IMG/VR virus record: IMGVR_UViG_3300028829_001063
Coordinates: 1-41,957 of that record
DNA: 41,957 bases
DNA from: a virus
Reading direction: 5' to 3' (one strand)
The position numbers and the translations under genes were made by a program. How positions within the stretch are numbered: position 1 is the first letter of the stretch; each line of letters begins with the position of its first letter. Positions 1 through 7,281 of the stretch are shown piece by piece. The notes beneath the pieces are model-generated. The model made no database searches, was not told the DNA's origin, and worked only from the letters and a program-made list of their open reading frames with translations.

Positions 1-144
1 ACAGCATATAGAACTAAGGACTTTCCATCCTTTGAAAGCTTTTATAGGCATAGTGTCGATAATGTGATAGTGTTTTCAATAGATGGTGCTGATTGGGTAG
101 AATATGGGGAGAATGTAGAAAACCCAACAAACAAATCCACAACA
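1..144. repeat. 144-bp terminal redundancy (left copy)
   Basis: Bases 1-144 are identical to 41814-41957, the last 144 bases of the window. The repeat lies inside the coding frame of one early gene, which reads correctly when the two ends are overlapped. That is what a circular assembly with an untrimmed overlap looks like. A true T7-type terminal repeat would be expected in the non-coding region between the lysis genes and the early genes, not inside a gene. Confidence 0.95.
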
Positions 145-528
145 ACCCACGAACGGTTTTTACATCACTTCTTGTCACAGTTTGGATGTAGCGAAATAGC
201 ATTACTTGTGGGCTGTTATGATGGCCGTAAAGAATATTCTTATGCTGTCAGCATCAAGAATTTTTATGGTTTCGTTAAAAAGCTTGGTTATGTAACAGAG
301 CAACATAGCTATCTATTACTAGAAGTACTAAACACAATCGAATACTATGCTGGTGTATTCGGTACAAACCGAGCACCTCAAATAAAACTAATCGAAAACG
401 ACATAGCACGTACTGGTGATACACTAGCTACCTACAGTAGCATGGGGCTATTATCGGGTTCGTTAGATACATGTTTAGGTTGGACGTACTGCAATAGGTC
501 AGATACTTTCTACGAATTAGTAAAATAA
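1..528 (+). CDS. Hypothetical early protein, 3' part (5' end wraps from 41760)
   Basis: This is the C-terminal 175 codons plus stop of a gene that begins at ATG 41760 and continues across the contig junction; base 1 equals base 41814 and the frame is kept. The joined protein is 193 aa. A GTG at 64 could be taken as a start, but the upstream reading frame is open right through the junction and has a proper ATG with a GGAGA ribosome binding site, so the long form is preferred. The product is acidic, has no membrane segment, and matches no family I recognise. It is the last gene of the early cluster 40927-528. Confidence 0.8.
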   Translation, partial: TAYRTKDFPSFESFYRHSVDNVIVFSIDGADWVEYGENVENPTNKSTTTHERFLHHFLSQFGCSEIALLVGCYDGRKEYSYAVSIKNFYGFVKKLGYVTEQHSYLLLEVLNTIEYYAGVFGTNRAPQIKLIENDIARTGDTLATYSSMGLLSGSLDTCLGWTYCNRSDTFYELVK

Positions 529-535
529 TAATAAC

Positions 536-645
536 TACCCTGCCTTGTACTATAGTCGCTATGGACTGTCTTCAATCCGTGAAGTTTAAATACAAGAGTA
601 ATGAGACAAGATACTGTAGGTCAGACTGTAGTACTAGGTAGGGTA
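536..645 (+). other. Long RNA hairpin downstream of the early gene
   Basis: Bases 536-544 pair with 637-645 (nine pairs, one G-U). After a 2-nt by 2-nt internal loop, 547-557 pair with 624-634 (eleven pairs, one U-G). A smaller inner pairing of 568-573 with 603-608 is also possible. The element fills the gap between two early genes. T7 early transcripts are processed by host RNase III at intergenic hairpins, and this long duplex would suit such a site. It is not followed by a T tract, so it does not look like a terminator. Confidence 0.65.
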
Positions 646-669
646 TGAGTACGCCTGTATTCATTTACA
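645..669 (+). repeat. 25-bp dispersed repeat, copy A
   Basis: ATGAGTACGCCTGTATTCAT followed by TTACA. It recurs at 5750-5774 with only three differences, all C/T changes. It starts on the last base of the long hairpin at 536-645 and lies about 40 bp before the next start codon. Both copies precede an AT-rich stretch and a gene with an AATGGAGA ribosome binding site. Its function is unknown; a leader, regulator-binding or recombination element is possible. Confidence 0.7.
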
Positions 670-708
670 TAATTTTGACAAAAAATATTAACAACAATGG
701 AGAGACTA

Positions 709-888
709 ATGACTAAAACAGAATTTATGATTGAATGTGAAGAAAGATTAATTTTTAGAGGATTTATGATTGAATGTGGAGAAAGATTAATTTGTATCAA
801 TACTGCACTAGAAAATGAGAACATACTAGAGGCATTAAAGGCCAGAGATTATAACCTAGTGTGTGAATTATTAGATAACGAATTTTAA
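709..888 (+). CDS. Small early protein with 13-residue tandem repeat
   Basis: 59 aa, not recognised. ATG 709 is preferred over the in-frame ATG 697 because the sequence at 697 is the ribosome binding site itself (AATGGAGAGACTA directly before ATG 709), and the same leader precedes the next gene. Residues 6-18 and 19-31 are an imperfect 13-residue duplication (FMIECEERLIFRG and FMIECGERLICIN). The protein is acidic and probably helical. Its position in a run of very small early genes is typical of host-takeover or accessory proteins, but nothing in it shows a specific role. Confidence 0.65.
   Translation: MTKTEFMIECEERLIFRGFMIECGERLICINTALENENILEALKARDYNLVCELLDNEF
724..801 (+). repeat. 39-bp tandem duplication inside a gene
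   Basis: Two adjacent 39-bp units, 724-762 and 763-801. The first 31 bases are nearly identical, with a single difference (A to G at the Glu/Gly codon), and the tails have diverged. The unit is 13 codons, so the frame is preserved. Confidence 0.85.
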
Positions 889-898
889 GGAGAGACTA

Positions 899-1099
899 AT
901 GACTAAAAAATACAAATTAAAGCTTTTGAATTTACAATTTTACATGGAAGATGACGATGGTGATGAATTATTAAATAAAGATGGTAGCGTTAAAATTTTT
1001 ACGGATGCCAATGGTAGATTTAATTTTACATGGATAAATGACATATTGGCAGATATTGATGTAAAAGAATTAGTTGAGGGAGAACCTAATGACACATAA
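899..1099 (+). CDS. Small acidic early protein
   Basis: 66 aa, unrecognised. The start ATG 899 follows AAGGAGAGACTA, nearly the same leader as the preceding gene, ten bases after that gene's stop. There is an acidic cluster at residues 17-23 (MEDDDGDE region) and a likely beta-rich core. The C-terminal codons overlap the ribosome binding site and start of the next gene (ATG 1089), which suggests translational coupling. Confidence 0.7.
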   Translation: MTKKYKLKLLNLQFYMEDDDGDELLNKDGSVKIFTDANGRFNFTWINDILADIDVKELVEGEPNDT

Positions 1100-1379
1100 T
1101 AAACTATTTAATGAGGCAGACGCCTCCATAGTGGAGGATATAACTGTAGAACTATTACAGCGAGAAATACAAGCGAACGTAGGCGCACCCTTCCAAGATT
1201 GCGTTATCCCATTCAAATTTAATGGTAAAGATTACGACGCTGACTATTGGCAGGAATGCACGTCAGAAGGTGACACTATCTGGTGCTGTGAGGTCACTGA
1301 ATTTGATATTGAAATGAACATGCGCGATTATAACACTGAATTCATGTGGAGCGATTACATAGCTAACATAGGAGAGTAA
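1089..1379 (+). CDS. Hypothetical early protein
   Basis: 96 aa, acidic, unrecognised. ATG 1089 is chosen because GGGAGAACCTA precedes it. It overlaps the end of the previous gene by 11 bp. The C-terminal half is rich in Trp, Tyr, Cys and acidic residues (YWQECTSEGDTIWCCEV). No signal peptide or membrane segment is seen. The next start codon follows the stop by one base, so the gene is part of the same early operon. Confidence 0.65.
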   Translation: MTHNKLFNEADASIVEDITVELLQREIQANVGAPFQDCVIPFKFNGKDYDADYWQECTSEGDTIWCCEVTEFDIEMNMRDYNTEFMWSDYIANIGE

Positions 1380-1380
1380 T

Positions 1381-1530
1381 ATGTATTTAATACTAGGATA
1401 TAACAATGAATTCCAAGCATGGGAACCTGTTAAGTTTAATTTTACTAGCAGGGAATCCGCTAAGGTTTACGCTAGTAAGTTGACAACAGGTAAAAAGTAT
1501 AGTACCTATAGAATAATTGAGGAGAAATAA
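1381..1530 (+). CDS. Small early protein, 49 aa
   Basis: Reads MYLILGYNNEFQAWEPVKFN and on to a TAA at 1528. The ribosome binding site ATAGGAGAGTA lies at the end of the preceding gene, one base upstream of this start. The protein is basic, with an aromatic N-terminal half and a Lys/Thr-rich C-terminal half. It has no known family that I recognise. Tight packing on both sides, with the next ATG immediately after its stop, supports it being real. Confidence 0.55.
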   Translation: MYLILGYNNEFQAWEPVKFNFTSRESAKVYASKLTTGKKYSTYRIIEEK

Positions 1531-1608
1531 ATGTCACTAGGATTTATAATTGAACTTGTAATACTTTCATATATTATATACGAAGGTGTTAAATATCTTT
1601 ACAGCTAA
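1531..1608 (+). CDS. Tiny membrane peptide, 25 aa
   Basis: ATG 1531 directly follows the stop of the previous gene, and TTGAGGAGAAATA gives a strong ribosome binding site. The peptide is MSLGFIIELVILSYIIYEGV followed by KYLYS: essentially one hydrophobic helix with a small charged tail, so it probably sits in the host inner membrane. Short single-span peptides are common in phage early regions. Nothing assigns a function, and a gene this short remains uncertain. Confidence 0.45.
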   Translation: MSLGFIIELVILSYIIYEGVKYLYS

Positions 1609-1622
1609 CCAACGGAGAACTT

Positions 1623-2123
1623 ATGAATATATTTTACTTAGATAGATGCCCACGTAAAGCCGCTAGGATGCACTGTGATAAGCATGTAGTTAAAATGATA
1701 CTTGAGTACGCTCAATTACTTAGTACCGCTCACCACGTCTTAGACGGGGCTGACAGCCCTATTGCAGACAAGCTTTACAAGGTGACGCACAAGAACCACC
1801 CTAGCGCTGTATGGGTAAGGCAGTCGACGCTTCATTACTATTATGTATATGAGATGTTTAAACAATTATGCTACTTGTATACAGAGATTTATGGTAAGGA
1901 ACACTTAACACAAACAAAGCTATTAGATGTATTGAAACGTCACCCTAATGAGATGGAATTAAAACAATTCCAAGAGCCACCACAGTGCATGCCAGAGGAG
2001 TTTCACAGCGATAGCGCTGTTAAATCATACCAAGACTATTATAGAATAGCTAAGTCGGCTATTTTAAAATACAAATCAAGAAACCTACCTAATTTTTTAA
2101 TGGAGAACTTATGTGTAAATTAG
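1623..2123 (+). CDS. Conserved phage protein with Cys/His-rich N-terminus
   Basis: 166 aa. The N-terminus MNIFYLDRCPRKAARMHCDK and the following HVVKM(I)LE...QLLSTAHHVLDG pattern looks like a family often seen in marine and T4-like phages with no settled function. The clustered Cys and His residues (positions 9, 18 and 21, then 37-38) and the conserved HP..VWVRQS segment suggest a metal site or an enzyme. The start follows AACGGAGAACTT. The last 13 bases overlap the next gene. I cannot name an activity from the sequence. Confidence 0.7.
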   Translation: MNIFYLDRCPRKAARMHCDKHVVKMILEYAQLLSTAHHVLDGADSPIADKLYKVTHKNHPSAVWVRQSTLHYYYVYEMFKQLCYLYTEIYGKEHLTQTKLLDVLKRHPNEMELKQFQEPPQCMPEEFHSDSAVKSYQDYYRIAKSAILKYKSRNLPNFLMENLCVN

Positions 2124-2371
2124 AATATGAAATCATAGAGGACTATACGTGGTGTATAGATTGCAATAATTCATTAGACCTTGATTCCATTCCATGTGAA
2201 AGGCAAGCAGGAGAGGGAGCGCCTCTATACAAGGGTTACATTTGCCGTGATTGTCAGTTAATGGAATGTGATAAATGTGGTGATGCTACCCTTGACTATT
2301 CACTTGAGGATAACCATGTAGTATGTGATTGGTGTTCCCATCAAGAACAAGTATCAAAAGAAAGGAACTAA
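2111..2371 (+). CDS. Small zinc-ribbon-like protein
   Basis: 86 aa with a run of CxxC pairs: CIDC (residues 15-18), CRDC (45-48), CDKC (53-56) and CDWC (72-75), plus Cys 29. These are the ligand patterns of paired zinc ribbons, so metal binding is likely and nucleic-acid or protein binding is possible. It starts inside the previous gene after TGGAGAACTT. The whole protein is acidic. No specific family recognised. Confidence 0.65.
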   Translation: MCKLEYEIIEDYTWCIDCNNSLDLDSIPCERQAGEGAPLYKGYICRDCQLMECDKCGDATLDYSLEDNHVVCDWCSHQEQVSKERN

Positions 2372-2372
2372 A

Positions 2373-2702
2373 ATGGATATAAATAATAAATATAATGCAG
2401 TTGAGGATTTAGCTGAGGTAATCGCTAACCATATCGAAGCGCACATAATGGAGGACTCTGGTAATTCTATGTATGACTACCTTAACATTATGGATGGAGT
2501 GCATCAATACGCAGAGACTGTTGCGATGAAGACGCAGACTATGTTGCGTGATGTAGAACTTGATGTGTTAGGAAGTTATCATTTCCTAGATGATATGTAT
2601 AAACAAGCTAGCAAAACCTTCGATAAAAACCAATTAGACAGACAATATGAAATGGACGCATGTGAAGATAAACCTGTACGACGTGCCCCTACTTTTAGAT
2701 AA
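2373..2702 (+). CDS. Hypothetical early protein
   Basis: 109 aa. ATG 2373 is preferred over the upstream ATG 2325, which lies inside the preceding gene, because AAAGGAACTAAA sits just before 2373. The protein is acidic, probably helical (NKYNAVEDLAEVIANHIEAH), with a basic C-terminus (PVRRAPTFR). No family recognised. It lies in the early operon immediately upstream of the primase block. Confidence 0.6.
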   Translation: MDINNKYNAVEDLAEVIANHIEAHIMEDSGNSMYDYLNIMDGVHQYAETVAMKTQTMLRDVELDVLGSYHFLDDMYKQASKTFDKNQLDRQYEMDACEDKPVRRAPTFR

Positions 2703-2716
2703 CAATGGAGAGAACT

Positions 2717-3055
2717 ATGCCTAAAATAAATTATGAACATTTTGATGATAAAATTAAACTAACTGCTAGCCTTGTCAGGCTAGTAGATATGAACAACCCA
2801 TCACTAGCTAAGGAATTCTATGAGGATACTGGTATCCAATTAGTATACGTTAGCAACCCATTCTATAATTGTTGGGTAGCTATAACAGGCCAAGAATGGT
2901 TAGTAGATTTATCTGAAGAGATAGATAATGGAATGATAATGCACAGGCTAAGCTTAGAGCAAGCTGAGTCCAAGGATGAATACTACATGGTAGTAGGCGA
3001 GAAAGTCTCTAGTTTCTTATCTGAAGATGATTTATACGACATGGATTTAATATGA
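2717..3055 (+). CDS. Hypothetical early protein
   Basis: 112 aa, acidic, unrecognised. The start is placed at ATG 2717, because the upstream in-frame ATG 2705 is part of the AACAATGGAGAGAACT leader used as ribosome binding site by this cluster. It probably has an alpha/beta fold with a hydrophobic central strand (IQLVYVSNPFYNCWVAITG). Its stop TGA overlaps the primase start ATG in an ATGA arrangement, so the two are probably translationally coupled. Confidence 0.6.
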   Translation: MPKINYEHFDDKIKLTASLVRLVDMNNPSLAKEFYEDTGIQLVYVSNPFYNCWVAITGQEWLVDLSEEIDNGMIMHRLSLEQAESKDEYYMVVGEKVSSFLSEDDLYDMDLI

Positions 3056-3810
3056 TGTGGAAAGATATGGCTAAAGCCTTAGACTGTGGCACTAAGCGTA
3101 AAATTATGTGCTGTGGTAGCTCACCCTCTGCCCTGATATCTAATAACAGATTCGGTATCAGGTTCCATTGCTTCAGGTGTACTGATTTCAATACCTTTAT
3201 ACCTCATGGTAAGCGTAGTGTTGCTGAGATACTTGCCGCGCGTAAAGCAAGTAATGAACTTAAAACAAGCCTAGCTAAACCACAGCGAGCAATACCCCTT
3301 ACTGACCCTAGTGTACCTACAGAGGCGCATGCTTGGGTACTACAGGCAGGATTGCTTCCAGAGGATGCTAGTAGTACTTATGGTATGTCATATGACCCTT
3401 ACACTAGACGGGTACTTATACCTCTGGAAAATGGTTTCTTGGCTAGGGCTGTGTTTAATGAACGACCTAAGTATATCAAATCCTCAAAAGCAAGTGTTTA
3501 TGAGTTACCCGTAAATGACTCGACAGTTGTAGTTACTGAGGATATATTATCCGCTATAAAAGTTAATTCATTAGGATACAGTACCCTTGCTATACTGGGT
3601 ACGGCTGTATCCCCTACCATTGCAAGTAGGATAGCACGCTATAAAAATATTATTATATGGACAGATAGCGATAAAGCTGGAGATGCTGCTTATGTTAAGT
3701 TGCGTAAAAAGTTAGCCCTGTATCCCGTCAGTGTCAGGCGTATAGTAACGGATGATGACCCTAAACTCATTCATAAAAAAACAATAAGAAAATTAATGGA
3801 GACTATATGA
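3052..3810 (+). CDS. DNA primase (zinc ribbon plus TOPRIM)
   Basis: 252 aa, corresponding to the N-terminal primase half of T7 gp4. It would make the RNA primers for lagging-strand synthesis. Cysteines 20/21 and 40/43 fit a zinc ribbon for template recognition. A TOPRIM domain follows, with the catalytic acidic residue in VVVTEDILSA (E163) and the metal-binding pair in IIWTDSDKAGD (D205, D207). The protein ends without a helicase domain; the helicase is a separate gene 3.5 kb downstream. The start ATG overlaps the previous stop, and its stop overlaps the nrdA start (ATGA), so it is in one operon with the reductase genes. Confidence 0.9.
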   Translation: MMWKDMAKALDCGTKRKIMCCGSSPSALISNNRFGIRFHCFRCTDFNTFIPHGKRSVAEILAARKASNELKTSLAKPQRAIPLTDPSVPTEAHAWVLQAGLLPEDASSTYGMSYDPYTRRVLIPLENGFLARAVFNERPKYIKSSKASVYELPVNDSTVVVTEDILSAIKVNSLGYSTLAILGTAVSPTIASRIARYKNIIIWTDSDKAGDAAYVKLRKKLALYPVSVRRIVTDDDPKLIHKKTIRKLMETI

Positions 3811-5753
3811 AAATTAAAATAGATAAACACAGAGATAGCCTATTAGAAAGTTATGCTGTAGGTATGTTAAAAGATTTCTACCTATTAGATACAGAGCAGT
3901 CGCCACAAGAGGGATTTGCTAGGGCTTCTACGGCTTGGGCAGGTGGTGATAAGAAACTAGCACAGAGGCTGTACGATTATGTAAGTCAAAAATGGTTTAT
4001 GTTTGCCAGCCCCGTACTATCCAATGCCCCTGCAGAAACTAAGCCTAAGGCGTTACCTATATCATGTTTCTTAACTTATGTACCAGATACTGTAGAGGGA
4101 TTGATAGAACATAGCAGTGAACTTCGCTGGCTGTCTGTTAAAGGTGGTGGCGTGGGAGGCCATTGGGATGATGTTAGAACTGTGTCCGATATAGCCCCTG
4201 GCCCGATTCCATTCCTACATACTGTAGACGCTGATATGATAGCCTATAGGCAGGGTAAGACACGTAAGGGGAGTTATGCTGCTTATATGTCAGTACATCA
4301 TCCTGACCTAATGGAGTTCTTAAATATAAGAGTTCCTACAGGTGACGTTCAGCGTAAGGCTTTGAATATACATAACGCCATCAATATCACTAATGAGTTC
4401 ATGAGAGCTGTGCAGGATGACCTAGAGTATGAGCTAAGAGACCCTAAGGATAACTCTGTTAAAGAGAAACTAAAGGCTCGTAAGGTATGGGAGCGCATAA
4501 TGGAGGTACGCTTCAGGACAGGCGAGCCGTATCTGAACTTCATAGATACTGCTAACAAGTTTTTACCTAGAGCTTTAAGAGATAAAGGTTTAAAAATACA
4601 CGGCTCTAATCTGTGCAATGAGATACACTTACCTACCAATAAAGATAGAACTGCTGTGTGTTGCTTATCCTCACTTAACTTGGAATACTATGATGAGTGG
4701 AAAGATACCTCTATAGTAGAAGACCTAGTAACTATGTTAGATAATGTATTAACGTACTTCATAGATAACGCCCCTGATGTGCTTAGTAAGGCTAAGTATT
4801 CCGCTATGAGAGAGCGTAGCATAGGGTTAGGAGCTATGGGATTCCATAGCCTATTACAGCAGAAGGGTATCCCTTGGGAAAGTGTAGAGGCTAGTGTAAT
4901 TAATCATGACGTATTCAGTCTAATTAAGGATAGGGCTGTAGCTCAAAGTAGAGTATTGGCTAAGTCCAGAGGTGAGTATTTAGATGGTGTAGGTACAGGC
5001 AAAAGGCACAGTCACTTATTAGCGATAGCCCCTAACGCATCTAGTTCAATTATACTATCTACATCCCCATCTATAGAACCTGTTAAGGCTAATGCTTATA
5101 CGCATAGGACTAGAGCAGGGTCATTTTTGGTTAAGAATAAATACTTAGAGAAGTTGTTAGAAGACAAAGGCGTCAATACTGATAGCGTATGGACTTCTAT
5201 TATAACCAATAAAGGTTCTGTACAACATCTGAAGTACTTAACAGACGAAGAGAAAGCTGTATACAAAACAGCTGATGAACTTAACCAATCTTGGGTAGTT
5301 AGACATGCCTCTGATAGACAGCCTTATATATGTCAGGGCCAGTCTGTTAACCTATTCTTTCCTAGTGGGGCTAGTAAGGCTTATGTTAATAGGGTACATA
5401 TACAAGCATGGGCTGATGGTCTTAAGGGGCTATACTATCTAAGGACTGAGAGTACTGCTAGGGCAGAGAATGTATCTGAGAAAGTTGAGCGTGTGGCCTT
5501 GAAGTCTGATAACAGAAGCATTATATATGGTAAGGACGATTGCCCATACTGTCAATTAGCTAAGGTGGAACTTACATTGAGAAACATTGATTACGAATAC
5601 ATATCCCTAACGGATATTAATAAGACTGCTAGTGAAGTAACAGGCAGAGATGTTTATACAGTACCCCAGATATACATAGATGGACAATACATAGGAGGAT
5701 ACGCTCAACTGATGGAAACTGAAGATGATGATTGCCTAGCGTGTGAAGGATGA
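3807..5753 (+). CDS. nrdA: Ribonucleotide reductase class I large subunit with inserted glutaredoxin
   Basis: 648 aa. Reduces ribonucleoside diphosphates to dNDPs to feed phage DNA synthesis. Family residues visible: the catalytic NxCxE set N268, C270, E272; the redox pair C87 (PISCFLTY) and C285 or C286 (AVCCLSS); and the tyrosine relay Y543-Y544 in GLYYLRT. No N-terminal ATP-cone is present, so dATP feedback inhibition may be absent. After residue ~565 comes a glutaredoxin domain with CPYC (579-582) and TVPQIYIDG, and then the usual NrdA redox tail CxxC at 643-646 (CLACEG). The reductant domain is thus built into the enzyme. It partners with NrdB at 5815. The start overlaps the primase stop and is preceded by AATGGAGACT. 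Confidence 0.95.
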   Translation: MKIKIDKHRDSLLESYAVGMLKDFYLLDTEQSPQEGFARASTAWAGGDKKLAQRLYDYVSQKWFMFASPVLSNAPAETKPKALPISCFLTYVPDTVEGLIEHSSELRWLSVKGGGVGGHWDDVRTVSDIAPGPIPFLHTVDADMIAYRQGKTRKGSYAAYMSVHHPDLMEFLNIRVPTGDVQRKALNIHNAINITNEFMRAVQDDLEYELRDPKDNSVKEKLKARKVWERIMEVRFRTGEPYLNFIDTANKFLPRALRDKGLKIHGSNLCNEIHLPTNKDRTAVCCLSSLNLEYYDEWKDTSIVEDLVTMLDNVLTYFIDNAPDVLSKAKYSAMRERSIGLGAMGFHSLLQQKGIPWESVEASVINHDVFSLIKDRAVAQSRVLAKSRGEYLDGVGTGKRHSHLLAIAPNASSSIILSTSPSIEPVKANAYTHRTRAGSFLVKNKYLEKLLEDKGVNTDSVWTSIITNKGSVQHLKYLTDEEKAVYKTADELNQSWVVRHASDRQPYICQGQSVNLFFPSGASKAYVNRVHIQAWADGLKGLYYLRTESTARAENVSEKVERVALKSDNRSIIYGKDDCPYCQLAKVELTLRNIDYEYISLTDINKTASEVTGRDVYTVPQIYIDGQYIGGYAQLMETEDDDCLACEG

Positions 5754-5774
5754 GTACGTCTGCATTCATTCACA
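5750..5774 (+). repeat. 25-bp dispersed repeat, copy B
   Basis: Matches 645-669 at 22 of 25 positions, with only C/T differences. It begins on the last codons of nrdA (its TGA contains the nrdA stop) and leads into an AT-rich gap before nrdB. Unlike copy A it has no long hairpin before it. Confidence 0.7.
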
Positions 5775-5814
5775 AAAATATAACAAAATTTTTTAAGCCA
5801 AAAATGGAGAAAAT

Positions 5815-6777
5815 ATGTCATTATTAGACTACAGTAAAGCCTACAAGCCTTTCAAGTACCCTTGGGCAGTAGAGCTATCAAAAAAACATGAAGAGGTACA
5901 TTGGATTGAGGATGAGGCAGAATTATCTGAAGACATTCAAGACTGGAAGACTAAGCTGACCCAGGAGGAGAAAACTTTTATCACACAGGTGCTGCGGATG
6001 TTTACACAGGCTGACGTACAGGTAGGACAGAACTATCATGAGATGCTTATCCCTGTGTTCAAGAATAATGAGGCTAGGAATATGTTATCCTCATTTGCAG
6101 CTAGGGAAGCTATCCATCAGAGAGCCTACGCTCTACTGAACGATACTTTAGGACTACCCGATGAGGACTTTCATAAGTTTCTTGAGTATACTGAGATGGC
6201 TGACAAGATAGCGTTCATGAGTGACAAGACTAGTAATACTTTTCAGGGAACTGCCCTTGCATTAGCTAAGTCTGTGTTCAATGAGGGCCTGTCTGTGTTC
6301 GCGTCTTTTGTGATGCTGCTTAACTTCCAACGCTTTGGTAAGATGAAGGGTATGGGTACTATTGTTGAGTGGTCAATACGAGATGAGAATTTGCACGTAC
6401 AAGGTAATGCAAAATTGTTCAGAGAGTTCTGTGCAGAGCATCCCAGAATTGTAACAGATGAGTTAAAGTCTAAAGTATATCAGATAGCTAGGGATGTAGT
6501 GTCTCTAGAGGATAAGTTTATTGAACTGGCATTTAATGGATTAGATATGGAAGGACTAACCGAGAAAGATGTTAAACAGTACATAAGACATATAGCAGAT
6601 AGGAGGCTGCTGCAATTAGGAATGAAACCTAACTTTAAAGTGAAAGACAACCCTTTACCTTGGCTTGATTGGATATTGAATGGTGCTTCACATGATAATT
6701 TCTTTGAGAAACGAGTGACGGAATATTCTACTGCAGGTATGTCAGGCTCTTGGGGATGGGAGACTATAAATGGATAA
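5815..6777 (+). CDS. nrdB: Ribonucleotide reductase class I small (radical) subunit
   Basis: 320 aa. Carries the diiron centre and tyrosyl radical that start catalysis in NrdA. The ligands line up with the E. coli spacing: D67, E98, H101 (AAREAIHQ), radical tyrosine Y105, E157 (NEGLSVF), E191 and H194 (RDENLH). The radical tyrosine is present, so it looks like an ordinary class Ia/Ib-type subunit rather than a Tyr-less variant. ATG 5815 follows AAATGGAGAAAAT. The end overlaps the next start (ATG 6770). It forms an operon with nrdA. Confidence 0.95.
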   Translation: MSLLDYSKAYKPFKYPWAVELSKKHEEVHWIEDEAELSEDIQDWKTKLTQEEKTFITQVLRMFTQADVQVGQNYHEMLIPVFKNNEARNMLSSFAAREAIHQRAYALLNDTLGLPDEDFHKFLEYTEMADKIAFMSDKTSNTFQGTALALAKSVFNEGLSVFASFVMLLNFQRFGKMKGMGTIVEWSIRDENLHVQGNAKLFREFCAEHPRIVTDELKSKVYQIARDVVSLEDKFIELAFNGLDMEGLTEKDVKQYIRHIADRRLLQLGMKPNFKVKDNPLPWLDWILNGASHDNFFEKRVTEYSTAGMSGSWGWETING

Positions 6778-7279
6778 TAGAATGAAAATAATGATTAATG
6801 GTTACGCTAGGCATGGAAAGGATGCTGTAGCAGATATCTTAACAAGCTATAACTTTAGAAAGAAAGATGCTTCTATGATTGTAGCACGAGATATCGTGCT
6901 GCATGCGTTACCAAAGAATTACTATGGCTATGGTTGCTTAGAAGACCAGATAATGATGTGTTATCTGGATAGAGTTAAGCGAAGAGAGTGGTGGTACGAG
7001 TACGTGAGAAACTTTGGTCCTGATAAGCTTACTATTGAGTGCCTAACAGGTGGAGACTTACGTGTAGGTATACGTAGGAGGTCTGAGTTTGAAGCAGTCA
7101 AAGAATTATTTGATTTAACTATCTGGGTAGATGCTAAAGGAAGGTTAGGTGAAGAAAACTTAGAGCCTTGGCTTGACATTGGGCCTGGGGACCACGATAT
7201 AGTAATACATAACAACGGAGACTTAAACGACCTCAGGCATGCTGTAGAATGTGTTATGCGGTCTTTATTAACGGAGTAA
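6770..7279 (+). CDS. P-loop nucleotide-binding protein, possible nucleotide kinase
   Basis: 169 aa. The N-terminal IMINGYARHGKDAVADIL is a Walker A loop of the kind seen in deoxynucleoside monophosphate kinases and related small kinases (GxxxxGKD). IWVDA later in the chain may be the core strand before the lid. Located directly between nrdB and the helicase, overlapping the end of nrdB by 8 bp, it fits a role in raising dNTP supply, but no substrate can be read from the sequence. ATG 6770 has GGGAG about seven bases upstream; ATG 6782 is an alternative. The shadow frame on the other strand was ignored. Confidence 0.7.
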   Translation: MDNRMKIMINGYARHGKDAVADILTSYNFRKKDASMIVARDIVLHALPKNYYGYGCLEDQIMMCYLDRVKRREWWYEYVRNFGPDKLTIECLTGGDLRVGIRRRSEFEAVKELFDLTIWVDAKGRLGEENLEPWLDIGPGDHDIVIHNNGDLNDLRHAVECVMRSLLTE

Positions 7280-7281
7280 CT

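Noticed and set aside
64-528. Gene starting at GTG 64
   Set aside because: The frame is open upstream through the contig junction to ATG 41760, which has a ribosome binding site.
536-645. Possible tRNA, because of the end-to-end nine-pair stem
   Set aside because: The enclosed 92 nt form a single long hairpin with no T-loop or anticodon arm, and the stem continues for eleven more pairs.
675-680. Perfect TTGACA as a host promoter -35 box
   Set aside because: No acceptable -10 box at 16-18 bases; the better-spaced TTTACA/TATTAA pair (664-669/686-691) matches the -10 consensus at only four of six positions.
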